Source: Herbaspirillum robiniae (GTDB taxonomy: Bacteria; Pseudomonadota; Gammaproteobacteria; Burkholderiales; Burkholderiaceae_D). From it: a stretch of 64,000 nucleotides of DNA. Shown here one piece after another: positions 55,675 through 64,000 of this stretch (position 1 is its first letter; each line of letters opens with the position of its first letter). Where the stretch lies: positions 186,001 to 250,000 of the forward strand of contig NZ_NJGU01000009.1 of NCBI RefSeq assembly GCF_002213415.1, written 5' to 3'. Below the pieces are notes generated by a model. It worked only from the letters and a program-made list of their open reading frames with translations, made no database searches and was not told the DNA's origin. A program made the translations under genes and the position numbers.

Positions 55675-56166
55675 ATGAGTTCGTACTACCTGGAAGACTT
55701 CAAGCCCGGCCAGCTGTTCACCAGCAGCGGGCGCACCATCACCGAGGCCGATCTGACGATGTTCTCGATGATCTCCGGCGACTGGAACCCGATCCACGCC
55801 GACGCCGAGTTCGCGCGCGGCACCCGCTACGGCCAGCGCCTGGTGCACGGCACGCTGGGCATCGCGATCTGCACCGGCATGCTGCACCAGATCGGCATCT
55901 TCGAGAAATCGGTGATCGCCATGCTGGGCCTGCGCGAATGGAATTTCAAGAAACCCATCCTGGTCGGCGACACCGTGCACCTGCAGCTGGAGATCCTCTC
56001 GGTCGAGCCCGGCAAGAGCGGCCGCAGCGGCAAGCTGGGGCGACGCTTCCGCCTGTTCAACCAGCACGGGGAAGTCACCCAGGAAGGCGACAGCGACGTG
56101 CTGGTGCTGACGCACGAAGGCGCGCGCCAGCAGGAGGCCGAACAGGCAAAGGGCGGCGCCGCATGA
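55675..56166 (+). CDS. MaoC-family single hot-dog dehydratase
   Basis: A 163-residue hot-dog protein with the catalytic Asp/His in SGDWNPIHADAEFARGTRYG and LVHGTLG following. Single-domain MaoC proteins act on short or substituted enoyl-CoA substrates; itaconyl-CoA hydratase and mesaconyl-CoA hydratase are members. ATG at 55675 has GGAGCG upstream; a TTG at 55663 is a weaker choice. The stop overlaps the next ATG. This is the second hydratase of the island, and the operon therefore has the means for two hydration steps. Confidence 0.9.
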   Translation: MSSYYLEDFKPGQLFTSSGRTITEADLTMFSMISGDWNPIHADAEFARGTRYGQRLVHGTLGIAICTGMLHQIGIFEKSVIAMLGLREWNFKKPILVGDTVHLQLEILSVEPGKSGRSGKLGRRFRLFNQHGEVTQEGDSDVLVLTHEGARQQEAEQAKGGAA

Positions 56167-56903
56167 GCGCGCTGGTGTTGCGGGAGGACCGCGACGGCCT
56201 GTGCACGCTGACGCTGAACCGGCCCGACAAGATGAACGCGCTGACGGTGCAGATGTTCCTGGAGCTGCACGACCACGTGGCCGCGCTGGAGCAACAGACC
56301 GAGAGCATCGGCGCGGTGCTGCTGCGCGGCGCCGGACGCTGCTTCTCGGCCGGCAACGATCTGCACGACATCGCCGCCGGCCGGCCGCTGCCAATGCCGC
56401 ACCTGCAGGCCCGCACCATCGACCGCCTGGCGCGCTTGCCGCAGCCGGTCATCACCGCGGTGCATGCGCATTGCTACACCGGCGCGCTGGAGCTGGCGCT
56501 GGCCGGCGACATCATCGTGGCCTCCGCCTCGGCCAAGTTCGCCGATACCCATGCCAAATGGGCGCTGACCCCGCTGTGGGGCATGAGCCAGCGGCTGCCG
56601 CGCCGCGTGGGACAGGCCCGCGCCAGGGAAATCATGCTGCTGGGCCGCACCTATTCCGGCGTGCAGGCGGCCGGGATGGGCCTGGCCAACTTCTGCTATC
56701 CCGATACGGAGTTCGACGCCCAGGTGCAAGCATTGGCGCGCGAACTGCTGGCCGGCTCCTGGTTCTCGCATCGCGCCAACAAGCGCCTGCTGCTGGAGAC
56801 CGACGGCCTGCCGCTGGACGCCGGCCTGGCGCATGAGGTGTTCCGCAATGCCGGCAAGGGGCCGGACATGCAGGAGCGCATCGCCGCCTTCGGCAAGAAA
56901 TGA
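56163..56903 (+). CDS. Enoyl-CoA hydratase/isomerase family protein (crotonase)
   Basis: A 246-residue crotonase with GAGRCFSAGNDLHDI (oxyanion hole 1) and VHAHCYTGALELALAGDII (oxyanion hole 2). The usual catalytic Glu region reads DTHAKWALTPLWGMSQRLPR, so its acid/base set differs from classical enoyl-CoA hydratase, and hydrolase or lyase activity is possible. It overlaps the preceding MaoC gene and the following flavoprotein gene by four bases each, tight coupling that points to a shared pathway. Confidence 0.9.
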   Translation: MSALVLREDRDGLCTLTLNRPDKMNALTVQMFLELHDHVAALEQQTESIGAVLLRGAGRCFSAGNDLHDIAAGRPLPMPHLQARTIDRLARLPQPVITAVHAHCYTGALELALAGDIIVASASAKFADTHAKWALTPLWGMSQRLPRRVGQARAREIMLLGRTYSGVQAAGMGLANFCYPDTEFDAQVQALARELLAGSWFSHRANKRLLLETDGLPLDAGLAHEVFRNAGKGPDMQERIAAFGKK

Positions 56904-57901
56904 ACAGACCCGCCACGCCACACGCTCACATCATGAACGACCTGCTGCTGCCTTCGCCCTCCGCCCTGCCCGGCCGCCTGCGCCTGCCGGTGATCGGCTC
57001 GCCGATGTTCCTGGTGTCCAACCCGGCGCTGGTGATCGCCCAGTGCCGCGCCGGCGTGGTCGGCTCGTTCCCGGCGCTCAATGCGCGCCCGCAGGAAGAG
57101 CTGGAGAGCTGGCTGGACCAGATCGGCAGCGCGCTGGCCGAACACAAGCGCCTGAACCCGGGCGCGCCGGTGGCGCCCTACGCCGTCAACCTGATCGTGC
57201 ACCAGTCCAATCACCGGCTGCAGGACGACCTCGCCACCTGCGTGCGCCACCGCGTGCCCATCGTCATCACCTCGCTGCATGCGCCCGACCAGGTGGTGGA
57301 AAAGGTGCACGCCTATGGCGGCATCGTGCTGCACGACGTGACCACGCTGCGCCACGCGAAGAAGGCCATCGGCGCCGGCGTGGACGGGCTGGTGCTGGTG
57401 TGCGCCGGCGCCGGCGGCCACGCGGGCGCCCTGAGCCCGTTCGCCCTGGCCTCCGAGGTGCGCGCCATCTTCGACGGCCTGCTGGTGCTGGCCGGCGCCA
57501 TCAGCCACGGCCAGGGCATCCTGGCGGCGCAGGCGCTGGGTTGCGACCTGGTCTATATGGGAACGCGCTTCATCGCCTCGGAAGAATCCTCGGCGGCCCC
57601 GCTGCACAAGCAGATGATCGTCGAGGGCAGCGCCGAGGACATCTTGTATACGCCTCACTTCTCGGGCGTGCCGGGCAACTACCTCAAACCCAGCATCCGC
57701 AACGCCGGCCTCGATCCGGACAAGCTGCAGCAGGAAGACAAGCCGGGCGTCGACTTCGGCAAACCCAAACGCTGGAAAGACATCTGGGGCAGCGGCCAGG
57801 GCATCGGCACCATCACGCAGGTCCTGCCGGCGGCGCAGATCGTCGAGCAGCTGGCCGGCGAATACCGGCTGGCGTCGCAGCGGCTGGGCATCCCCGGCTG
57901 A
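56900..57901 (+). CDS. Nitronate monooxygenase/2-nitropropane dioxygenase-family FMN protein
   Basis: A 333-residue FMN TIM-barrel protein. RLRLPVIGSPMFLVSNPALV at the start, LVCAGAGGHAGALSPFAL at mid-protein and YMGTRFIASEESSA are family blocks for FMN binding. Class I nitronate monooxygenases have these blocks, but relatives act as enoyl reductases (FabK) or 2,3-enoyl-CoA-linked oxidoreductases. In an acyl-CoA operon without an acyl-CoA dehydrogenase it may perform the redox step. ATG at 56900 overlaps the previous stop; an ATG at 56933 is also possible. It is the last gene of the island. Confidence 0.88.
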   Translation: MNRPATPHAHIMNDLLLPSPSALPGRLRLPVIGSPMFLVSNPALVIAQCRAGVVGSFPALNARPQEELESWLDQIGSALAEHKRLNPGAPVAPYAVNLIVHQSNHRLQDDLATCVRHRVPIVITSLHAPDQVVEKVHAYGGIVLHDVTTLRHAKKAIGAGVDGLVLVCAGAGGHAGALSPFALASEVRAIFDGLLVLAGAISHGQGILAAQALGCDLVYMGTRFIASEESSAAPLHKQMIVEGSAEDILYTPHFSGVPGNYLKPSIRNAGLDPDKLQQEDKPGVDFGKPKRWKDIWGSGQGIGTITQVLPAAQIVEQLAGEYRLASQRLGIPG

Positions 57902-58228
57902 GCCGGCCATCGCCGCCCGCAGCCGGCGCGGCTAGCACTTTTCACGCCGCGGGAAATGCCGGATCGGCACAAGTCGCGCGGTACCCACAATACCTTGCGG
58001 CTATAGAAGCACTGCACAAAGACGGTGCGCACCATCGCTTTCAGGCGCGCACCAGAACGTGCCGGATCTGCGCCCTCTTCCCGCCTGAAATTTGTTGCAT
58101 TGCAACTTTCCCGGTAACAATCTTTGTGCGTCCGCACATGATGCAATCCCCTGAAAACCCTTGCCACACAAGGCTGTCGCCGCCAATATTCGTTTCGCAG
58201 TTTTGTATGCCAATCTTGTATATCAGTG
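57902..58228. other. Control region upstream of the FCD regulator
   Basis: No gene is supported. AT content rises toward 58210. It holds an NtrC-like dyad at 58013-58029 and an imperfect GGTGCGCACC palindrome overlapping it at 58024-58033. A sigma-54-type element follows at 58229. Confidence 0.5.
58013..58029. promoter_or_regulatory. Candidate NtrC-binding site
   Basis: TGCAC and GTGCG are separated by 7 bases, one mismatch from the NtrC consensus TGCAC-N7-GTGCA. It is about 230 bases upstream of the sigma-54-like element, a normal enhancer distance. Confidence 0.4.
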
Positions 58229-58244
58229 TGGCACGCAACTTGCT
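58229..58244 (+). promoter_or_regulatory. Sigma-54 (-24/-12) promoter element
   Basis: TGGCACG-CAAC-TTGCT matches the RpoN consensus TGGCACG-N4-TTGCW at every fixed base. The expected transcription start, 12 bases after the -12 C, is about 58255, one base before the FCD regulator's ATG. Confidence 0.6.
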
Positions 58245-58255
58245 GATGAGTGGTC

Positions 58256-59020
58256 ATGGGCACAAATCCTTCCGTCAAATCTTCTTCGCAAATCGCGATC
58301 CGCATCACCGAGGCGATCCTGGCCAAGCAATTGGCGCCGGGAACCCGACTCGGCGAGCAGCAATTGGCCGACCTGTTCGGCGTCTCGCGCACCCTGGTGC
58401 GCGAGGCGCTGACGCGGCTGATGGCGCGCGGCATCGTGACGGTCAGCGCCCGGCGCGGCTGGTTCGTGATCGAACCGACGCCCGAGGAAGCGCGCGAGGC
58501 CTTCGAGGCGCGCCGCGTGATCGAGCTCGGCCTGCTGCGCCAGGCCCGCATGCGCCCCATCCCCGATGAGGCCGTGCGCCAGCTGCGCGAGCACATCGTG
58601 CGCGAAGAAGCCGCCATCGCCGGCGCCGACATCGGTGCGCGCAGCTACCTGCTGGGCGACTTCCATGTCTGCCTGTGCGAATGCCTGGGCAATTCGCTGC
58701 TCTCGGAGACGCTGCGCGACCTGACGGCGCGCACGACGCTGACGGCGATGCTGCACCAGTCGTCGGAGCAGGCGGAGGATTCGTGTTCGGAACATGTGCA
58801 GATCGTCGAGGCGCTGGAACGCGGCGATCTGGAACAAGCGGAGCAACTGATGCAGCACCATCTGCAGCATGTTGAATCCGGCCTGAACCAGGTGCGCAGC
58901 AGCGATCCGCTGGAACCGCTGCGGCAGGCGCTTGCACCGGTGTCGCGCGACGCCACCGTGAAGACGGCGGCCGTCACCGACCTCATGTCTCACCGCAGTA
59001 ACCAAACCAAAAGGCCTTAA
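58256..59020 (+). CDS. GntR-family (FCD) transcriptional regulator
   Basis: A 254-residue regulator with an N-terminal winged helix (about 12-78; LGEQQLADLFGVSRTLVREAL) and an FCD ligand domain (about 85-225; GDFHVCLCECLGNSLL and SSEQAEDSCSEHVQIVEALE). The ATG at 58256 is the only good start ahead of the conserved region; an in-frame GTG lies at 58250. It stands 37 bases before an amino-acid ABC operon on the same strand and probably controls it. A sigma-54-like element ends 12 bases before its start. Confidence 0.88.
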   Translation: MGTNPSVKSSSQIAIRITEAILAKQLAPGTRLGEQQLADLFGVSRTLVREALTRLMARGIVTVSARRGWFVIEPTPEEAREAFEARRVIELGLLRQARMRPIPDEAVRQLREHIVREEAAIAGADIGARSYLLGDFHVCLCECLGNSLLSETLRDLTARTTLTAMLHQSSEQAEDSCSEHVQIVEALERGDLEQAEQLMQHHLQHVESGLNQVRSSDPLEPLRQALAPVSRDATVKTAAVTDLMSHRSNQTKRP

Positions 59021-59057
59021 GAGCCGCTCATCAATCGTCGTCACAAGGGAAAATGCT

Positions 59058-59840
59058 ATGAAACTGTCCAAACTCCTGCTCGGCCTGATGGCTGGCGCCC
59101 TGATGTTCTCCGCCACGGCCGCGCGCGCCGACACGCTGGACGATATCCAGAAGAACGGCACGCTGCGCGTGGCCGTGCCGGCCGACTTCCCGCCGTTCGG
59201 CTCGGTCGACGCCGACTTGAAGCCGCTGGGCTTCGATATCGACGTGGCCAACCTGATCGCCAAGAAGCTGGGCGTGAAGGTCGACCTGATCCCGGTCACC
59301 AGCGCCAACCGCATTCCCTACCTGACCACCAAGAAGGTGGACCTGGTGATCTCCAGCATGGGCAAGAATCCGGAACGTGAAAAGGTGATCGACTTCTCCA
59401 GCGCCTACGCGCCCTTCTTCAACGGCGTGTTCGGCCCGGCCGACCTGTCCGTCAAGAGCGCCGCCGACCTGGCCGGCAAGACCATCGCGGTCACCCGCGG
59501 CTCGGTGGAAGACCTGGAGCTGACCAAGATCCTCCCGGCCAACGCCACCGTGAAGCGCTACGAAGACAACAACAGCACCATCAGCTCCTTCCTCTCGGGC
59601 CAGGTGCAGCTGGTGGCCACCGGCAACGTGGTGGCCGCGGCCATCATCGCCAAGAACCCGCCCAAGAAGCCGGAAACCAAGTTCCTGATCAAGGATTCGC
59701 CGTGCTTCATCGGCCTGAACAAGGGTGAGAAGAAGCTGCAGGACAAGGTCGACGCCATCCTGGCCGACGCCAAGAAGGATGGCAGCCTGAACGCCATCTC
59801 GCAGAAGTGGCTGGGCCTGCCGCTGCCGGCTGGCCTGTAA
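59058..59840 (+). CDS. Polar amino-acid ABC transporter substrate-binding protein
   Basis: A 260-residue periplasmic binding protein of family 3 (GlnH/HisJ/FliY type). It has a signal peptide cleaved near ARA-DTL (about residue 23). TLRVAVPADFPPFGSVD, LGFDIDVANLIAKKLG and DLVISSMGKNPEREKVIDF carry the amino-acid-binding positions. The rest of the transporter follows in order. The ligand is a polar amino acid or close analogue; the exact one is not predictable. Confidence 0.93.
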   Translation: MKLSKLLLGLMAGALMFSATAARADTLDDIQKNGTLRVAVPADFPPFGSVDADLKPLGFDIDVANLIAKKLGVKVDLIPVTSANRIPYLTTKKVDLVISSMGKNPEREKVIDFSSAYAPFFNGVFGPADLSVKSAADLAGKTIAVTRGSVEDLELTKILPANATVKRYEDNNSTISSFLSGQVQLVATGNVVAAAIIAKNPPKKPETKFLIKDSPCFIGLNKGEKKLQDKVDAILADAKKDGSLNAISQKWLGLPLPAGL

Positions 59841-59996
59841 TTTGCAGGACTGATTCAAGCAGGGAAGTAACGCATCGCCGGCGCGATTCCGCCTGGCGCC
59901 GGCGATGCGGGCAGTAGCAGCAACAGCAGGCAGGCGGACAACCGGGGCCCCGGTTTCATCGGGTGCACCAAGCAATACGAGGCGGGCAAACACGAC

Positions 59997-60668
59997 ATGG
60001 CCTATCAATTCGATTTCCTATCAACCTTCGAGTACGGCGACGTCATCGTCAAGGGCATCCAGACGACGATCGAGCTGATCGCCATCGGCGGCGTGCTCGG
60101 CGTGGCGGTCGGCATCTTCGGCGCCTGGGCGCGCACGCAGGGGCCGAAGTGGCTCAAGCCCATCGTCAGCGGCTATATCGAGGTCATCCGCAATACGCCC
60201 TTCCTGGTGCAGCTGTTCTTCATCTTCTTCGGCCTGCCTTCGCTGGATATCCACATCAGCGAAATCCAGGCCGCCATCCTGGCGATGGTGATCAACCTGG
60301 GCGCCTACAGCACCGAGATCATCCGCGCCGGCGTGCAGGCCGTGCCGCGCGGGCAGATCGAGGCGGCGGCGTCGCTGTCGATGTCGCGCATGCAGATCTT
60401 CCGCCACATCATCCTGCGCCCGGCGCTGCAGAAGATCTGGCCGGCGCTGTCTTCGCAGGTGGTCATCGTGATGCTGGGTTCGGCGGTGTGCTCGCAGATC
60501 GCGGTGGAAGAACTCTCGTTCGCCGCCAACTTCATCCAGGGCCGCAACTTCCGCGCCTTCGAGGCCTACATCGTGGCCACGCTGATCTACCTGGTGCTGT
60601 CGATCCTGCTGCGCCAGGTGCTGCGCCTGATCGGCCAATACTTCATCACCGCGCGGAGGAACGCATGA
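59997..60668 (+). CDS. Polar amino-acid ABC transporter permease (first)
   Basis: A 223-residue HisM/GlnP-type permease with about five helices. VIRNTPFLVQLFFIFFGLPS and the EAA loop AAASLSMSRMQIFRHIILRP are typical. It ends overlapping the ATG of the second permease by four bases. A 156-base gap separates it from the binding-protein gene, with no terminator evident. Confidence 0.93.
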   Translation: MAYQFDFLSTFEYGDVIVKGIQTTIELIAIGGVLGVAVGIFGAWARTQGPKWLKPIVSGYIEVIRNTPFLVQLFFIFFGLPSLDIHISEIQAAILAMVINLGAYSTEIIRAGVQAVPRGQIEAAASLSMSRMQIFRHIILRPALQKIWPALSSQVVIVMLGSAVCSQIAVEELSFAANFIQGRNFRAFEAYIVATLIYLVLSILLRQVLRLIGQYFITARRNA

Positions 60669-61321
60669 TTTCATTCACCACCTGGGACATCGTCCGCAAC
60701 CTGATGCTGGCCTGGCGCTGGACCATCGTCCTGACGCTGGTCACCTTCGTGCTCGGCGGCACGCTGGGCCTGATCATCCTGTTCATGCGCACCTCGCGCC
60801 AGACCTGGCTGCGCCAGATCGCCCGCCTGTACATCGAACTGTTCCAGGGCACGCCGCTGCTGATGCAGCTGTTCCTGGTGTTCTTCGGCATCGCGCTGTT
60901 CGGCATCGAGGTGCCGGCGTGGCTGGCCGCGGGCCTGGCGCTGATGTGCTGGAGCGCCTCCTACCTCGCCGAAATCTGGCGCGGCTGCGTGGAAGCGATC
61001 CCCAAGGGCCAATGGGAAGCGTCGTCGGTGCTGGCCATGAGCTACTTCCAGCAGATGCGCCACATCGTGCTGCCGCAGGCCCTGCGCATCGCCATCGCGC
61101 CCACCGTGGGCTTCGGCGTGCAGATCATCAAGTCCACCGCGGTGACGTCGATCATCGGTTTCATCGAGCTCTCCAAGGCCGGTACCGTGATCACCAACGC
61201 CACCTTCCGCCCCTTCACGGTGTTCGCCATCGTGGGCGTCTTTTACTTCGTGCTTTGCTGGCCGCTGTCCAAGTACAGCCAGTCTTTAGAAAGGAAATAC
61301 AATGCCGCTCATCGCCATTGA
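60665..61321 (+). CDS. Polar amino-acid ABC transporter permease (second)
   Basis: A 218-residue permease with about five helices. ELFQGTPLLMQLFLVFFGIA and the EAA loop EASSVLAMSYFQQMRHIVLP are family hallmarks. The reading frame is open upstream, but ATG at 60665 matches the family start and overlaps the first permease stop. Its 3' end overlaps the ATPase gene by 20 bases. Confidence 0.93.
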   Translation: MISFTTWDIVRNLMLAWRWTIVLTLVTFVLGGTLGLIILFMRTSRQTWLRQIARLYIELFQGTPLLMQLFLVFFGIALFGIEVPAWLAAGLALMCWSASYLAEIWRGCVEAIPKGQWEASSVLAMSYFQQMRHIVLPQALRIAIAPTVGFGVQIIKSTAVTSIIGFIELSKAGTVITNATFRPFTVFAIVGVFYFVLCWPLSKYSQSLERKYNAAHRH

Positions 61322-62036
61322 TAACGTCAAGAAACGCTTCGGCGACAACGAAGTCCTCAAGGGCATCAGCCTGGACATCGAGCCCGGCGAAGTCATTGCC
61401 ATCATCGGCAAGAGCGGCTCGGGCAAGTCGACCCTCCTGCGCTGCATCAACGGCCTGGAGACCATCGACGAAGGCAACATCAGCGTGGCCGGCGCCAAGC
61501 TGGGCCAGACCGAACTGGAGCTGCGCAACCTGCGCCTGAAGGTCGGCATGATCTTCCAGCAGTTCAACCTGTTCCCGCACCTTTCCGTGGGCCGCAACGT
61601 GATGATCGCGCCGATGATCGTCAAGGGCACCTCGGAAGCCGAGGCCGAAGCCATCGCCAAGGCTAACCTGGAGAAGGTCGGCCTGGGCCACAAGTTCGAC
61701 GCCTATCCCGACCAGCTCTCCGGCGGCCAGCAGCAGCGCGTGGCGATTGCACGCGCGCTGTCGATGCAGCCGCAGGCGCTGCTGTGCGACGAGATCACTT
61801 CGGCACTGGACCCGGAACTGGTCAACGAAGTGCTGGCCGTGGTGCGCGGCCTGGCCAAGGAAGGCATGACGCTGGTGATGGTGACCCACGAGATGCGCTT
61901 CGCGCGCGAGGTCTGCAACCGCCTGGTGTTCATGCACCAGGGCAAGGTGCACGAGATCGGCCCGCCGGAAGAAGTCTTCACCAACCCGAAGACGCCGGAG
62001 CTGCAGCAGTTCATCGGCATGACCCAGGGCGCCTGA
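61302..62036 (+). CDS. Polar amino-acid ABC transporter ATPase
   Basis: A 244-residue ATPase of the GlnQ/HisP group. Walker A is GKSGSGKST, the signature is LSGGQQQRVAIARAL, Walker B is ALLCDEITSALDPELV and the switch His is in VTHEM. CDEITSALDP rather than FDEPTSALDP is a small but visible variation in the Walker B region. It is the last gene of the four-gene transporter and is followed by a strong terminator. Confidence 0.95.
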   Translation: MPLIAIDNVKKRFGDNEVLKGISLDIEPGEVIAIIGKSGSGKSTLLRCINGLETIDEGNISVAGAKLGQTELELRNLRLKVGMIFQQFNLFPHLSVGRNVMIAPMIVKGTSEAEAEAIAKANLEKVGLGHKFDAYPDQLSGGQQQRVAIARALSMQPQALLCDEITSALDPELVNEVLAVVRGLAKEGMTLVMVTHEMRFAREVCNRLVFMHQGKVHEIGPPEEVFTNPKTPELQQFIGMTQGA

Positions 62037-62073
62037 GCGCCAGCGTGCCTGCATGCCTGCGGGTGCGGGCATG

Positions 62074-62112
62074 AAAAAAGCCGGAGGCGCAGCGCCTCCG
62101 GCTTTTCTTTTT
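62074..62112. terminator. Bidirectional terminator between the ABC operon and the lipoprotein gene
   Basis: AAAAGCCGGAGGCGC pairs with GCGCCTCCGGCTTTT around a single A, with A and T tracts on either side. It serves both the rightward ABC operon and the leftward lipoprotein gene. Confidence 0.88.
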
Positions 62113-62131
62113 GGGCGGGACCGTGCGGGTC

Positions 62132-62677
62132 TCAGCGATCCAGCTGGCACACCTTGCGGTCGTTCTCGTAGAACACCACCGGCCCGGTGGTATAGCGCTC
62201 CTTGGGAATGGCCAGCATCAGGTAGTCCTTGACGCGGTAGGAGGCGCCGGAGGCCGGCTCGCGGTAGAGGTAGTTGATCTTGAGCGTGCCGTTGCGGTAG
62301 GTGACCGCCAGCGGCGTGAACACATGCGGCCGCTCGGCGGCGTCGGGGGCCTGCATGGTGCGGGCCACGAGCAGGTATTGCTTCATGTCGAAATGCGCCT
62401 GGCTGGGGCCGGTCGGGCGCTGGTCGCCCATCACCGGGGCCGGCTGCATCCATGCATCCCATTCCGCGCGGCTGCGGATCAGCGTGCAGAACACCGGCTG
62501 CTTGCGGTCGTCCCAGTTCTTCAGGAAACCCTGGTAGGAGCCGCTCATGATGGTCTTGTACGGCACCACCGTCGGGTCTTCCTTGTCTGTCCACGGCATC
62601 CAGGAACAGCCGGCCACCCCCGCCAGCACCGTTCCGCACAACACCAGCTGCATCGAATCCCTGATCGTCTTGCGCAT
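62132..62677 (-). CDS. Hypothetical lipoprotein
   Basis: A 181-residue protein with a lipoprotein signal: basic start (MRKTIRDS), hydrophobic stretch and lipobox GVAGC with the Cys at 24. The mature part contains RSRAEWDAWMQPAPVMGD and two more Cys, near VFCTLIRS and at VCQLDR near the end, which could form a disulfide. No family is recognised. ATG at 62677 has GGGGAG upstream; the longer frame to 62701 is less likely. It is a single gene, divergent from the deaminase gene. Confidence 0.75.
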   Translation of the reverse strand: MRKTIRDSMQLVLCGTVLAGVAGCSWMPWTDKEDPTVVPYKTIMSGSYQGFLKNWDDRKQPVFCTLIRSRAEWDAWMQPAPVMGDQRPTGPSQAHFDMKQYLLVARTMQAPDAAERPHVFTPLAVTYRNGTLKINYLYREPASGASYRVKDYLMLAIPKERYTTGPVVFYENDRKVCQLDR

Positions 62678-62960
62678 GCATCTCCCCTGTGAAGTTTGCA
62701 TTTAAACATGCCTTTACATTCGGGGGCGGGATTTCATCCAATCTTTACACCCCCGATTGCGCGGAACGCCCCGTCCGCGGCTGCTGCTCAGAGTGCCGCC
62801 GGCGCATAAGGTTCAGCCGCCGCCCCCGGGGACTTGGGCCGGGTATGCGATTTGCGTGATAATGCGGGGGCCGGGAGGCGGCTATGCTTGGGCTGCGCGC
62901 CCCGCCGCGCGGCACCTGCGGCCTGTCCCTCCCCTGTTCTCGCCATTTTTTTGAAGGTAG

Positions 62961-64000
<1,040 letters not shown>

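Overview
The window reads as a chromosomal segment of a GC-rich betaproteobacterium. Gene content (complete L-threonate/2-oxo-tetronate operon, pelABCDEFG, cheV and cheD, several Liv and polar amino-acid ABC transporters, many FCD/IclR regulators) suggests Burkholderiales, most likely Oxalobacteraceae close to Herbaspirillum. The genus is an inference from gene content, not from a marker gene. No phage, transposase, CRISPR array or rRNA was seen; there is one tRNA (Phe).

Layout. 1-15.5 kb holds mostly housekeeping and behaviour genes: the end of aroB, dgt, a DUF5610-like protein, a 139-bp tandem repeat, tex, pth, dsbC, a UbiH-type hydroxylase, tRNA-Phe, cheV, an orphan MotA-like/OmpA-like membrane pair, mqo, cheD and a tiny zinc-ribbon ORF. 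15.5-21.9 kb is a leftward catabolic cluster (otnI, MFS transporter, otnC, otnK, ltnD, FCD regulator) that should carry L-threonate through 2-oxo- and 3-oxo-tetronate to dihydroxyacetone phosphate. 22-27.9 kb has a 5'-nucleotidase, a Nudix hydrolase, a divergent NimR/NimT-like pair with a flavin-oxidase-fold gene, and a CYTH-CHAD protein. 27.9-29.7 kb is a non-coding block of three ~0.55-kb direct repeats with paired hairpins. 29.8-43.1 kb is a complete leftward Pel exopolysaccharide operon with an AT-rich leader.

43.5-57.9 kb is an uncharacterised acyl-CoA catabolic island: two overlapping IclR regulators face a long operon encoding an SDR, a MaoC-type hydratase, a citryl-CoA-lyase-like protein, an enoyl-CoA hydratase, a five-component Liv-type ABC importer, an acyl-CoA ligase, a second MaoC protein, a second crotonase and a nitronate-monooxygenase-type flavoprotein. 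It has no acyl-CoA dehydrogenase and no thiolase, so an aldol/retro-Claisen-type cleavage route is inferred. 58-62 kb carries an FCD regulator with a sigma-54-like promoter and NtrC-like site, followed by a complete polar amino-acid ABC transporter. The window ends with a lipoprotein and a nearly complete adenine deaminase.

The most unusual items are the stator-like pair whose ion-carrying Asp is Asn, the acyl-CoA island with its atypical citrate-synthase-fold protein, the sigma-54 element placed at a start codon, the covarying repeat hairpins, and a small ORF between pelB and pelC.
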